From: Collinsella aerofaciens | GTDB taxonomy: Bacteria > Actinomycetota > Coriobacteriia > Coriobacteriales > Coriobacteriaceae | Length of the DNA: 23,154 nt | Direction of reading: 5' to 3' | NCBI GenBank assembly: GCA_030841765.1 | Contig: JAUUSS010000025.1 | Span: 1-23,154, forward strand | Shown here: in pieces, positions 6,669 to 14,104 of the stretch | Numbering within the stretch: the first letter of the stretch is position 1 | How the letters are laid out: the number at the start of each line of letters is the position of its first letter | Translations under genes and position numbers: made by a program | The notes under the pieces: generated by a model | The model's database searches: none | The model's input: the letters and a program-made list of their open reading frames with translations, nothing else | Told to the model about the DNA's origin: nothing

Positions 6669-8252
6669 ATGTCTGATCGTTTGACGGTACTGACGTCTAA
6701 GAGCGTCTTTACCGGTACGGGGGACCTGCCGTTTGAAGGTTTCGTAGCGGTCCGTGGCAATCGAATTGAGGCGGTTGGCGCCAAGTGCGAGGCGGCTTCG
6801 TATTTGACCCAGGCGGACGAGGTAGTTGACCTGGGCGACCGCACCATCATGCCTGGCCTGATCGATGTGCATACCTTCTATACAGGTTGGGCGCTGCGGA
6901 CGTTGGGGTCTGATCTGTCCGGCATCGCCGATGCCAAAGAGGCCGTGTCGCTCTTGCGTGCATGGAAAGAAGATCATTCGGATTGCGCGGCGGCTTTTGG
7001 CCACAACCTGCCCGAAACGTTGGCATCGGATGCCGAGAACGCAAATACGGCAGCTGTGCTTGACGATTGTTTTGGCGACATCCCCGTCGTCTGCTTTACA
7101 CCGGGAGCGGAGACCTGCGTTCTCAACGCTGCCGCCAGTGCGCGATACGGTTTTACGCCCCAGGCGTGCTATTCCGAGAAGATCTGGCGCATGATGAGCG
7201 ATTTCCTCGCGCTGCCCGAGGTGCGTGCCGGGTATTCGGACTACATGAGCATGCTTAACGAGCGCGGCGTTACCGCCATCAAGGAGATGGCGTTTGATGA
7301 CTACTACGGCTTTGCCGACGAAATGGCTCGCCGTGAGGAATCTGGTGAGCTGACGGTTCGCGTCTCTATGATGTCGCAGCCGGTGGGCGCCGGTGCAAAT
7401 CTGGCTTATGCCCGCGAGGCACGAGAGCGCTTCCGGGGATCGTTCGTTCGTTTTTCTGGCTTCAACCGTATGACCGATCGCGGCGTATGGGCGGGGCTTG
7501 CCGAGATGATTGACCCCTATGAGGACTCGGCCGATGCGGGCGCTGCCGGCAAGACGGTCGTCGAGGAGCCAGAGTGGGATCTGATTGAGAACGAGCTGCG
7601 TGCAATTGATGCTGACGGCTTCCGATATTCCTTGCATTGCCAGGGCGATGGCGCCGTTCGTCGCACCGTGGCGCTCTATGCCTCGCTGCCTCGAGACGAG
7701 CATGGACGGATGCTTCGTCGCCATGCGATTACCGATCTCGAGAACTCTGACCCGACCGATCTTGTCGAGTTTGGCAAGTTGGGTGGAATTTGCGAGGTCT
7801 ATCCGCAGATTCTGACGCTGGACCGGCGCGAGGATTGCCTGTCGATGATGCGTCGACAAATTGGCGAGACGCGACTTTTGCACAGCTGGAATCGCCGCGG
7901 CATGGTAGATTCCGGATGCACAGTGTGCTGTGGCACGGATTTGCCGCTGCTGATTCCGAGCTTGGGCGAGTCAATCTACAGTGCGTGCGGCGGATACTTC
8001 GACGACGGACTGCCCGTGAATGAGGTCAACACGCTGACGCTTGTCGAGCTCTTGTGCGCTTGGACTGCCGGGGGCGCGTACGACCTGATGCGCGAAGACG
8101 AGCTGGGTACGCTTGAGGTTGGCAAGCTTGCCGATATCTGCGTGCTCGATCGGGATGTGTTCGACCTCGATTATCGCGACGCACGTGATCTTGCGGTTGA
8201 CATGACGATGTCGGACGGACAAATCGTGTTCGATCGAAATAAGGAGGCGTAA
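6669..8252 (+). CDS. YtcJ-like amidohydrolase with altered metal motif
   Basis: A 527-aa protein of the amidohydrolase superfamily (Amidohydro_3, YtcJ-like). Residues 1-60 form the beta-sandwich start (TSKSVFTGTGDLPFEG), followed by the barrel. Family motifs are present: LHCQGDGAVRRTV, RHAIT, CCGTDLPLL with the catalytic-type Asp, and the C-terminal LGTLEVGKLADICVLD. The N-terminal motif, normally GxIDxHxH, reads PGLIDVHTF: His68 is kept but the second His is Phe70, so metal binding must differ. The ATG at 6669 is chosen because AGGTGG, overlapping the transporter stop, lies 5 bases before it; a GTG at 6660 is also in frame. Tight spacing suggests translational coupling to the transporter. 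It may hydrolyse an N-acyl, lactam or cyclic form of the imported compound, but this is inference. Confidence 0.85.
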   Translation: MSDRLTVLTSKSVFTGTGDLPFEGFVAVRGNRIEAVGAKCEAASYLTQADEVVDLGDRTIMPGLIDVHTFYTGWALRTLGSDLSGIADAKEAVSLLRAWKEDHSDCAAAFGHNLPETLASDAENANTAAVLDDCFGDIPVVCFTPGAETCVLNAAASARYGFTPQACYSEKIWRMMSDFLALPEVRAGYSDYMSMLNERGVTAIKEMAFDDYYGFADEMARREESGELTVRVSMMSQPVGAGANLAYAREARERFRGSFVRFSGFNRMTDRGVWAGLAEMIDPYEDSADAGAAGKTVVEEPEWDLIENELRAIDADGFRYSLHCQGDGAVRRTVALYASLPRDEHGRMLRRHAITDLENSDPTDLVEFGKLGGICEVYPQILTLDRREDCLSMMRRQIGETRLLHSWNRRGMVDSGCTVCCGTDLPLLIPSLGESIYSACGGYFDDGLPVNEVNTLTLVELLCAWTAGGAYDLMREDELGTLEVGKLADICVLDRDVFDLDYRDARDLAVDMTMSDGQIVFDRNKEA

Positions 8253-8253
8253 G

Positions 8254-9105
8254 ATGCCTGAATCCAAACCGACGCTGCGCCGCGAGCAGATTGCGGGCAT
8301 GAATATTCACTACATCATGTGGTCGCTCGATTACTTCCTTGATGTGCAGCAGCGTTTGGGCTTTGAGTCCATTGAGCTGTGGTGTGCGGAGCCGCATGTG
8401 ACACTCGACCACACGGGCTACTTTGAGGCTGAGGTCCTGGCGAAAAAGGCTGCAGACCGTGGGCTTAGGTATCGTACTCTGTGCCCCGAGAATGTTGTCT
8501 ATCCTTGGCAGTACTGCGCACGCAAACCGCTGCATGAACAGCGCAGCCTGGCGTACTTTAAGCACGGCATTGAGCTTGCCGAGGTACTTGGGTGCGACCG
8601 TATGTCCATCAACTCGGGCTGGGGCGACTGGGACGAGGACCGCGAGGAAGCCTGGAAGCGCAGCCGCGAGCACTTGTCCATTCTGGCGGAGTATGCCGGC
8701 GAGCACGGTCTGGTGCTTACGATGGAAAGCCTGCGTCCCGAGGAGAGCAACCTTGTGACGACGGTTTCCGATGCGAAGCGCATGATTGACGAGGTCGCGA
8801 GCCCGTACTTACAGCCCATGGTTGATACAACCGCGATGGGCGTTGCAGGCGAGACGCTCGAGGACTGGTTTGCCGCCTTTGGTGATGGGGCAATTCACGA
8901 GATGCACTTTATCGACGGTGACCCGTATGGCCATCTGGTGTGGGGTGATGGCAAGCACGATATGGACGCCTTCGTCGCCACGCTCAACGCCCATGGTTTC
9001 GACGGCATGCTGGGCCAGGAAATCACGGACGGTCGTTACTACGATGACCCGGCGGCGGCAGATGCCAAGAACATGGCCGCATTCGAGAAATATCTGATTG
9101 ACTAA
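8254..9105 (+). CDS. frlC: FrlC-like fructoselysine 3-epimerase (TIM-barrel sugar isomerase)
   Basis: A 283-aa protein of the xylose isomerase-like/AP-endonuclease-2 TIM-barrel family. It matches FrlC, which interconverts fructoselysine and psicoselysine. Landmarks are GFESIELWCAEPH, the PENVVYPW segment, and SLRPEESNLVTT, which parallels the EPLxPxESNVV stretch of FrlC. Expected divalent-metal ligands are present: Glu in MESLRPEE, Asp in MVDTTAMG, His in HEMHFIDGD and Glu in LGQEITDG. AAGGAGG at 8241-8247 precedes the ATG, which starts one base after the amidohydrolase stop. Neighbouring FrlB and FrlD homologues support the assignment. A closely related epimerase acting on another ketosamine cannot be excluded. 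Confidence 0.82.
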   Translation: MPESKPTLRREQIAGMNIHYIMWSLDYFLDVQQRLGFESIELWCAEPHVTLDHTGYFEAEVLAKKAADRGLRYRTLCPENVVYPWQYCARKPLHEQRSLAYFKHGIELAEVLGCDRMSINSGWGDWDEDREEAWKRSREHLSILAEYAGEHGLVLTMESLRPEESNLVTTVSDAKRMIDEVASPYLQPMVDTTAMGVAGETLEDWFAAFGDGAIHEMHFIDGDPYGHLVWGDGKHDMDAFVATLNAHGFDGMLGQEITDGRYYDDPAAADAKNMAAFEKYLID

Positions 9106-9167
9106 AACAACCATCGGCCACACAACCAACGTCATTGATTGCGGGCCAAACAAGAAAGGAACTGGAT

Positions 9168-10136
9168 ATGAACGCACACGATCTGATCAAAGAGGCAATT
9201 GCCGAGAAGGGCAAGTTCGACAGCGTCTACTGGATTGCTTGCGGTGGCTCCATGATCGATTTGATCCCGGCTCATGAGCTTCTGCAGCGCGAGGCAACCA
9301 CCTTCACTTCGTATATCTATACGGCTCGCGAGTTTGATATCATGCGCCCGCGCCGCTTGGGTGAGAAATCCCTGGTCATTGCCTGCAGCCACAGTGGCAA
9401 CACCCCCGAGGTCGTCGAGGGCTGTGAGATTGCCCTTGCTGCCGGCGCTACGGTGATCGCCCAGACCGACAACGCTGGATCCAAGATTGACTCCGGCAAG
9501 TGGACCACGTGGGTCTACCCGTGGGGCGAGGGCGTGCCGCAGGCCGAGGTCCCCGCTGGCATTTCGCTGTCGCTTGCGGCCGAGCTGCTCGATCAGCAGG
9601 AGGGCTACGCCGATCTTGCCGATATGTATGCCGGTATTGCCGAGATGGATAAGATTCTTCCCCCGGCACGCGAGAAGGTAAATGCCGAGCTGGGTGATCG
9701 CTTTGCCAAGCTTTGCCAGGAGCACGAGTTCTTCTATATTCTGGGCAGCGGTCCCAACTTTAGCCAGACCTACGGTTTCGCTATCTGCTCTCTTATGGAG
9801 ATGCAGTGGCAGCACTGCAGCTACATCCACTCTGCCGAGTACTTCCATGGCCCCTTCGAGGCTACTCAGGATGGCGTTTTTTACTTCCTGCAGATGGGCT
9901 CCAGCGAGTGCCGTGCTATGGACGAGCGCGCCCTGGCGTTCCTTAAGACGCATACCGATACGCTGATGGTGCTCGATGCCAAGGAGTACGGTATGGAAGC
10001 CGTGCCGGCGAGCGTCCGTGCCTATCTGGACCCGGTGCTGTTCTACGCCATGAACTGCGAGCTGCGTGCCGCACGCGGCAAGGTGTTTGACCATGATCCC
10101 GATTTCCGTCGCTACATGGGCGTCGTCGAGTACTAG
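9168..10136 (+). CDS. frlB: FrlB-like ketosamine-6-phosphate deglycase (SIS domain)
   Basis: A 322-aa protein with two SIS sugar-isomerase domains, a little shorter than FrlB of E. coli (about 340 aa). FrlB cleaves fructoselysine 6-phosphate to glucose 6-phosphate and lysine in the cytosol. Visible landmarks are YWIACGGSMIDL, the SIS phosphate loop CSHSGNTPEVVEG, SGPNFSQTYGFA, HSAEYFHGPFE (the conserved His/Glu/His region of deglycase-type SIS proteins) and the C-terminal RRYMGVVEY, close to the FrlB ending. The ATG at 9168 follows AAGGA by 7 bases; the frame is open from 9135 without a better start. It lies between FrlC and FrlD homologues. The amine released could be lysine or another amino acid. 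Confidence 0.88.
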   Translation: MNAHDLIKEAIAEKGKFDSVYWIACGGSMIDLIPAHELLQREATTFTSYIYTAREFDIMRPRRLGEKSLVIACSHSGNTPEVVEGCEIALAAGATVIAQTDNAGSKIDSGKWTTWVYPWGEGVPQAEVPAGISLSLAAELLDQQEGYADLADMYAGIAEMDKILPPAREKVNAELGDRFAKLCQEHEFFYILGSGPNFSQTYGFAICSLMEMQWQHCSYIHSAEYFHGPFEATQDGVFYFLQMGSSECRAMDERALAFLKTHTDTLMVLDAKEYGMEAVPASVRAYLDPVLFYAMNCELRAARGKVFDHDPDFRRYMGVVEY

Positions 10137-10150
10137 AAGGGGCAAAGGCC

Positions 10151-11014
10151 ATGGCATTTAACGTTAACGCGCTCGGATTTGGCGACAACGTCGTCGATCG
10201 CTACGAGCATATCCACACCATGTATCCCGGCGGCAATGCGGTGAACTTCGCCGTTTATGCCAAGAAATGCGGTGCCGCACGCTCTGCATACATGGGCATT
10301 TTTGGCAATGACGCCGCTGCCGAGCATGTCATTGCAAGCCTCGAGGATGAGGGTATCGAGCTTGACAAGTGCGAGCAGATGATTGGCGAGAACGGAGCGG
10401 CTCGCGTGACCGTCGTTGACGGTGACCGTGTCTTCCTTGGCTCCAACGAGGGCGGTATCCGTGGCGATGCGCGCTATGTCCTCGATCGCTTTGACCTTGC
10501 GTACATGAAGCAGTTCGATGTGGTTCATTCGGGCAACTATTGCTTTACCGAGCGCGAGCTGCCCAAGCTGAAGGCTGCGGGCGTCACGGTCTCTTTTGAC
10601 TTTTCGGACGACTCCACCGACGAGTACTACGAGCAGATTGCGCCCTACGTCGATTTTGCTTTCTTTAGTGCGGCGGATGCCGCGAGTGAGGACGAGATTC
10701 GCGAGCGTCTGGCATGGGTGAAGGGCCTGGGTCCGCGTTTTGTGTCGGCTACGGCGGGCGCCGAGGGCTGCATTGCTTACGACGGCGAGCGTTATTACCG
10801 CCAGCTGGCTAAACCGGTAACGGACATGAAGGACACCATGGGGGCGGGCGACTCGTTCCTCACCTCGTTTTTGATGTGCTATCTCGATTCCGCCAAGCGT
10901 GGTGAGGATGGCGCCGAGGCCATCGAGCGCGCGCTCGACTTTGCTGCCGGGTTTGTCTCGACCGTGTGCGGTATGGAAGGTTCTTGGGGCCACGGGGCGC
11001 CAATCGTCGAATAG
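10151..11014 (+). CDS. frlD: FrlD-like fructoselysine 6-kinase (PfkB family)
   Basis: A 287-aa ribokinase/PfkB sugar kinase that closely follows FrlD, which phosphorylates fructoselysine at C6 with ATP. The N-terminus GFGDNVVDRYEHIHTMYPGGNAVNFAVYAKKCG matches the FrlD pattern GDNxVDxYxxxxxxxPGGNAVNxAVY. Further landmarks are the DFSDDSTDEYY segment and the anion hole/catalytic motif DTMGAGDSFLTSF with the base Asp. The start follows the deglycase by 14 bases, with AAGGGG upstream. Kinase and deglycase adjacent is the standard frl arrangement and gives the core pathway: import, phosphorylation, cleavage to glucose 6-phosphate plus an amine. Confidence 0.9.
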   Translation: MAFNVNALGFGDNVVDRYEHIHTMYPGGNAVNFAVYAKKCGAARSAYMGIFGNDAAAEHVIASLEDEGIELDKCEQMIGENGAARVTVVDGDRVFLGSNEGGIRGDARYVLDRFDLAYMKQFDVVHSGNYCFTERELPKLKAAGVTVSFDFSDDSTDEYYEQIAPYVDFAFFSAADAASEDEIRERLAWVKGLGPRFVSATAGAEGCIAYDGERYYRQLAKPVTDMKDTMGAGDSFLTSFLMCYLDSAKRGEDGAEAIERALDFAAGFVSTVCGMEGSWGHGAPIVE

Positions 11015-11084
11015 CTTAAGAAAGCGTACGGCGGTCTGGCTATGAGGCCTTGGACAGCCGATGCAAAACAATAAGCGAAACGCG

Positions 11085-11118
11085 AAAAGGGGGCTCGCCA
11101 TGTGGTGGGTCCCCTTTT
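11085..11118 (+). terminator. Mid-operon terminator or attenuator hairpin
   Basis: AAAAGGGG (11085-11092) pairs with CCCCTTTT (11111-11118), and the stem continues inward through C99/G104 with a few G-U pairs to a 4-base loop, about 15 pairs in all. The terminal TTTT is part of the stem end. It lies between the frlD-like gene and the second kinase, whose start codon is 17 bases after it, leaving no room for a promoter in between. It probably reduces expression of the downstream genes. Confidence 0.7.
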
Positions 11119-11135
11119 GAGCATTGGAGAAGACC

Positions 11136-11936
11136 ATGGGTATTAAAGCGTGTGCGGCTGGTTTTTGCTGCGCGGACGTCTATCAAAACATCGGCGTGTT
11201 CTATCCGACTGGTAACGGCATTGACTGGGGTATCCATCTTGCACGAATGGGCGTTTCGGTATCCGCCGTGTCGGTTGTCGGCAAGGACGAGTACGGAGAC
11301 AAGATGAGAGAGGCGCTGGCCGCTGAGGGGTTTGATATCTCTCATCTGCGGGTGGAGGATGGCGACACCTCGGTGATGCTCATGGCATTGAAAGACGGCG
11401 TCGATCGCGTGCATCTCGAGGCAATCGATGGCGTAATGGAGACATATCGTCCGAATGAAGACGACCGGGCGTTTATCCTAGAGCACGACATCATTCACAC
11501 CGACCTGTTTGGCAATTGTTTGGACCTCCTGCCCGAATGGCATGATGCGGGCAAGACGGTGGTTATGGACTTCTCGGTGTTCAGCCAGGATCCCGAATAT
11601 GCATGCGAGGCTCATTTTCCTTACGTAGACTATGCGTTCATGTCGTTTGAAGAGGACACTCCGGAGCTGCGAGACTGGGTACGCCACGTGCAGGAATTGG
11701 GACCGCGCGTTGCGGTTGCCACGCTTGGCGAGAAGGGAAGCATTGCCTATGACGGTGAGCGCTTCTATGAGTGCGGGATCGTACCGGCGGAGAAGGTCGT
11801 TAATACCGTGGGTGCCGGCGACTCGTATATTGCCGGGTTTACCAAGGGCGTGATCGATGGCCTTGATATTCCGGCGTGTATGAAGGCGGGCGCTGAGCTG
11901 TCGTCCCGAGTGATTGGTTCGTTTGAGCCGTACTAG
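11136..11936 (+). CDS. Second PfkB-family sugar kinase, divergent FrlD paralogue
   Basis: A 266-aa PfkB kinase related to FrlD in length and order of motifs, with the C-terminal NTVGAGDSYIAGF carrying the anion hole and catalytic Asp. The substrate-binding N-terminus differs: where FrlD has PGGNAVNFAVY it reads YPTGNGIDWGIH, so the GG becomes TG and the usual Asn becomes Asp. A family middle segment VVMDFSVFS parallels the FDFSD of FrlD. This suggests a different sugar substrate, or a regulatory role. The ATG at 11136 has GGAGAAG about 6 bases before it; an upstream ATG at 11124 lacks a site. It follows the mid-operon hairpin and opens the second module. Confidence 0.85.
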   Translation: MGIKACAAGFCCADVYQNIGVFYPTGNGIDWGIHLARMGVSVSAVSVVGKDEYGDKMREALAAEGFDISHLRVEDGDTSVMLMALKDGVDRVHLEAIDGVMETYRPNEDDRAFILEHDIIHTDLFGNCLDLLPEWHDAGKTVVMDFSVFSQDPEYACEAHFPYVDYAFMSFEEDTPELRDWVRHVQELGPRVAVATLGEKGSIAYDGERFYECGIVPAEKVVNTVGAGDSYIAGFTKGVIDGLDIPACMKAGAELSSRVIGSFEPY

Positions 11937-11963
11937 GGTTAAATGCCTGGAAAGGAGTACGAA

Positions 11964-12824
11964 ATGGTTATCGACATGTTGGTCCATCCTATGCTCTACG
12001 GCGAGATCTGTACGCCGGGTGATGAGCCTGATGGATTCGGTTTTTGGTCACGAGAATATGGTATGGGGCATATGGGCCCCATGGATTGGGATGAGCTTCA
12101 AGTCGAGATGGACGTCTGCGACGTGCAGAAGAGTGTGCTCATGCCGCTCGATGTAACCACGGCATGCGGAGGGCATTTTGGCACCAATGACCAGATTGCC
12201 ATGCTGGTTGCCGCGCACCCCGATCGTCTGGGGGGATTTGCGAGCGTAGATCCGCAGGTGAGCGGTGCCGCAGACGAATTGGAGCGCGCCTTTACCGAGT
12301 TGGGGGCAAAGGGGCTTTGTCTGCATCCGGCAAAGCAGGGTTTTGCCCCCGATGATGCTGTGGCCGAGCCGCTTTACGAGCTGTGCGAGCGCTATAACAA
12401 GCCGGTGGTTTTCCATGCCGGTATGTCTTGGGAGCCTGGCGCAGAGCTCTCGCGCAGTAACCCGCTTGCATTTGAGCACACAATCGCAACGCATCCAAAT
12501 GTGCGCTTTAGTTTGACCCACTTTGGCTGGCCCTGGGTGCGCGAGACCGTGGCGATGCTGCTCAAGTATCCCAACTGCTACACGGACACCTCTATCACTT
12601 ACATCGATTCGCCCGAGGAGATGATGCAGCGTCTTTTCACGGTCGATATGGGGCCGCTGTGGTATGAGCGCGCGCTATCGCATCAAGTGATGTTCGCCAG
12701 CAATACGCCGCGCTTCCGTGCATTCAAACTCAAGCGGGCGCTCGATACCGTGCCCATGCGCGACGATGCGCGAGAAAGGCTCTACTGGGGTAATGCCCTG
12801 CGTTTTCTTGAAGGGGATGAGTAA
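11964..12824 (+). CDS. Amidohydrolase-2-like TIM-barrel protein with degenerate metal site
   Basis: A 286-aa protein with the layout of the PF04909 (amidohydrolase 2) family of metal-dependent hydrolases and decarboxylases. Recognisable pieces are GGFASVDPQ, GAKGLCLHPA (His121), KPVVFHAGM (His151), FSLTHFGWPW (His186) and the C-terminal YWGNALRFL. The metal site is incomplete: the N-terminal IDxHxH reads IDMLVHP, so the first His is Leu6 and only His8 remains, and the FGSDxP motif near the C-terminus reads FASNTPRF with Asn247 in place of Asp. It may be a metal-free enzyme, use another metal geometry, or be a non-catalytic partner. The ATG at 11964 has AAAGGAG 6 bases upstream. It lies 27 bases after the second kinase and 2 bases before the YjbQ-like gene. 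Confidence 0.8.
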   Translation: MVIDMLVHPMLYGEICTPGDEPDGFGFWSREYGMGHMGPMDWDELQVEMDVCDVQKSVLMPLDVTTACGGHFGTNDQIAMLVAAHPDRLGGFASVDPQVSGAADELERAFTELGAKGLCLHPAKQGFAPDDAVAEPLYELCERYNKPVVFHAGMSWEPGAELSRSNPLAFEHTIATHPNVRFSLTHFGWPWVRETVAMLLKYPNCYTDTSITYIDSPEEMMQRLFTVDMGPLWYERALSHQVMFASNTPRFRAFKLKRALDTVPMRDDARERLYWGNALRFLEGDE

Positions 12825-12826
12825 AC

Positions 12827-13255
12827 ATGGTGACGCTCGAGACATTGAGCTATCTATCGACTGCTCCGGACCAGTTCATCGATATTACCGAAGACGTGCA
12901 CGCTGCCATCGAACGCAGCTCGGTGACCAATGGCTTGGCAGCGATTATTTTGTCGCATACGACCTGTGGAATCGTGGTAAACGAGGGGCTGCCCTGCGTG
13001 GAGACGGATCTTATGGAGACGCTTGATCGCATCGCCCCACTCGACGCCCCCTATGCGCATGCACACTTCCTGCCGAGCTATGGAGCCACCGGCAACAACT
13101 CCTGTGGGCATATCAAGAGCATGATTTGTGGAAACAGTTGCTTCTTTCCCGTCCAAGATGGCCACATCGTGTGTGGAGGTGCCCAGAACATCTATCTTGC
13201 GGAGTTTGACGGTCCGCAGAAGCGAAAAGTGTACGTCGAAGTGCTGGGGGAGTAA
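12827..13255 (+). CDS. YjbQ-family (UPF0047) protein
   Basis: A 142-aa protein of the YjbQ/UPF0047 family, small beta-rich proteins annotated as secondary thiamine-phosphate synthase enzymes because some show weak activity of that kind; the physiological role is unsettled. Family landmarks are the ITEDVHAAIERSSVTNG start, ILSHTTCGIVVNE (HTT motif), the NNSCGHIK segment, GNSCFFPVQDG and the hallmark AEFDGPQKRKVYVEVLG. Compared with the usual pattern, the NAHAH stretch reads NSCGH and the GxWQ stretch reads GGAQ, so this is a divergent member. It has no thiamine genes nearby and sits in a sugar-catabolic operon, which argues for a role there, perhaps on a sugar phosphate. The ATG follows the previous stop by 2 bases. 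Confidence 0.87.
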   Translation: MVTLETLSYLSTAPDQFIDITEDVHAAIERSSVTNGLAAIILSHTTCGIVVNEGLPCVETDLMETLDRIAPLDAPYAHAHFLPSYGATGNNSCGHIKSMICGNSCFFPVQDGHIVCGGAQNIYLAEFDGPQKRKVYVEVLGE

Positions 13256-13288
13256 CGTCCCCGCGATAACCCTATGAAGGAGCACGTT

Positions 13289-14098
13289 ATGTCGTTTCTA
13301 ACCTCGATGTTCAAGACCGAAAAGCCGGTCATCGGAATGCTGCACTTGCGTCCTCTGCCGGGCGATCCACTGTATTACCCGGGCGGAAGCGTGTCGCAGG
13401 TCGTGGAAGCCGCCAAGCGCGATCTCGAGGCGTTGCAGCAGGGCGGTGTCGATGGCATTTTGATTACCAATGAGCTCTCGATGCCCTACGAGCAGCACGT
13501 TTCTCCCTCAACCCTTGCATCGATGGGCTATGTAATCGGGACTCTATCCCATGATCTGTCGACTCCTTGGGGAGCTGAGGCTATTTACGATGGTGATGCC
13601 ACAATCGAGCTGTGCGCTGCCGTCGACGCGCAGTTCACGCGCTGCAATTTTTGCGGTGCCTGGGCCGGTGATCTTGGGCTGATTAACCGAGATTTCGCTC
13701 ACACCATGCGTCGCAAGGCGGCGCTGCGCCTGGACGACCTCAAGCTTTTTCACTTCATCACGAGCGAGGGGGAGGTTTATCTCAACGACCGCACGACTGC
13801 GGACATTGCCGATTCACTTCTCTTTAATTGCCTACCGGATGCGATGGTCATCGGCGGTTCGGCTGCCGGTCGTGGCGCTTCGGGCGAGCTTGCCGATGAA
13901 GTCCGCGAGCGTGTTGGCGAAGTACCCGTGGTATGTGGCACCGGTTGTCGCGAAAATACCGTGGCTGACGTATTTGCTCACTACGATGGCGCGTTTGTCG
14001 GCACCTGCTTAAAGCGCGACGGAAAGCTGGATGCCCCGGTTGATGTTGAGCGGGTAGCTCGTTTTATGGCTGCCGCTCGTACGGCGCGAGGGGAGTAG
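13289..14098 (+). CDS. BtpA/SgcQ-family protein
   Basis: A 269-aa TIM-barrel-like protein of the BtpA family (PF03437), which includes SgcQ of the E. coli sgc sugar operon and the cyanobacterial photosystem I biogenesis factor BtpA. Typical features are the start KPVIGMLHLRPLPGDP, the EAAKRDLEALQQGGVDGILITNE stretch, the middle TRCNFCGAWAGDLGLI region and the phosphate-binding-like C-terminal PVVCGTGCRENTVADVF with FVGTCLKRDGKLDAPVD. Enzymatic function is unknown; the fold suggests an aldolase- or epimerase-like enzyme. The ATG at 13289 has AAGGAG 6 bases upstream; an ATG at 13274 is in frame but would remove that ribosome site. It lies between the YjbQ-like and FGGY genes with short spacers, so it is part of the same transcript. 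Confidence 0.88.
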   Translation: MSFLTSMFKTEKPVIGMLHLRPLPGDPLYYPGGSVSQVVEAAKRDLEALQQGGVDGILITNELSMPYEQHVSPSTLASMGYVIGTLSHDLSTPWGAEAIYDGDATIELCAAVDAQFTRCNFCGAWAGDLGLINRDFAHTMRRKAALRLDDLKLFHFITSEGEVYLNDRTTADIADSLLFNCLPDAMVIGGSAAGRGASGELADEVRERVGEVPVVCGTGCRENTVADVFAHYDGAFVGTCLKRDGKLDAPVDVERVARFMAAARTARGE

Positions 14099-14104
14099 GC
14101 ACCT

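Noticed and set aside
5514..7883. A 789-codon open frame on the minus strand
   Set aside because: It lies antisense to the transporter and amidohydrolase genes, which have full family motifs and ribosome sites. Its translation is His/Arg/Gln-rich without domains, a shadow of GC-rich codon bias.
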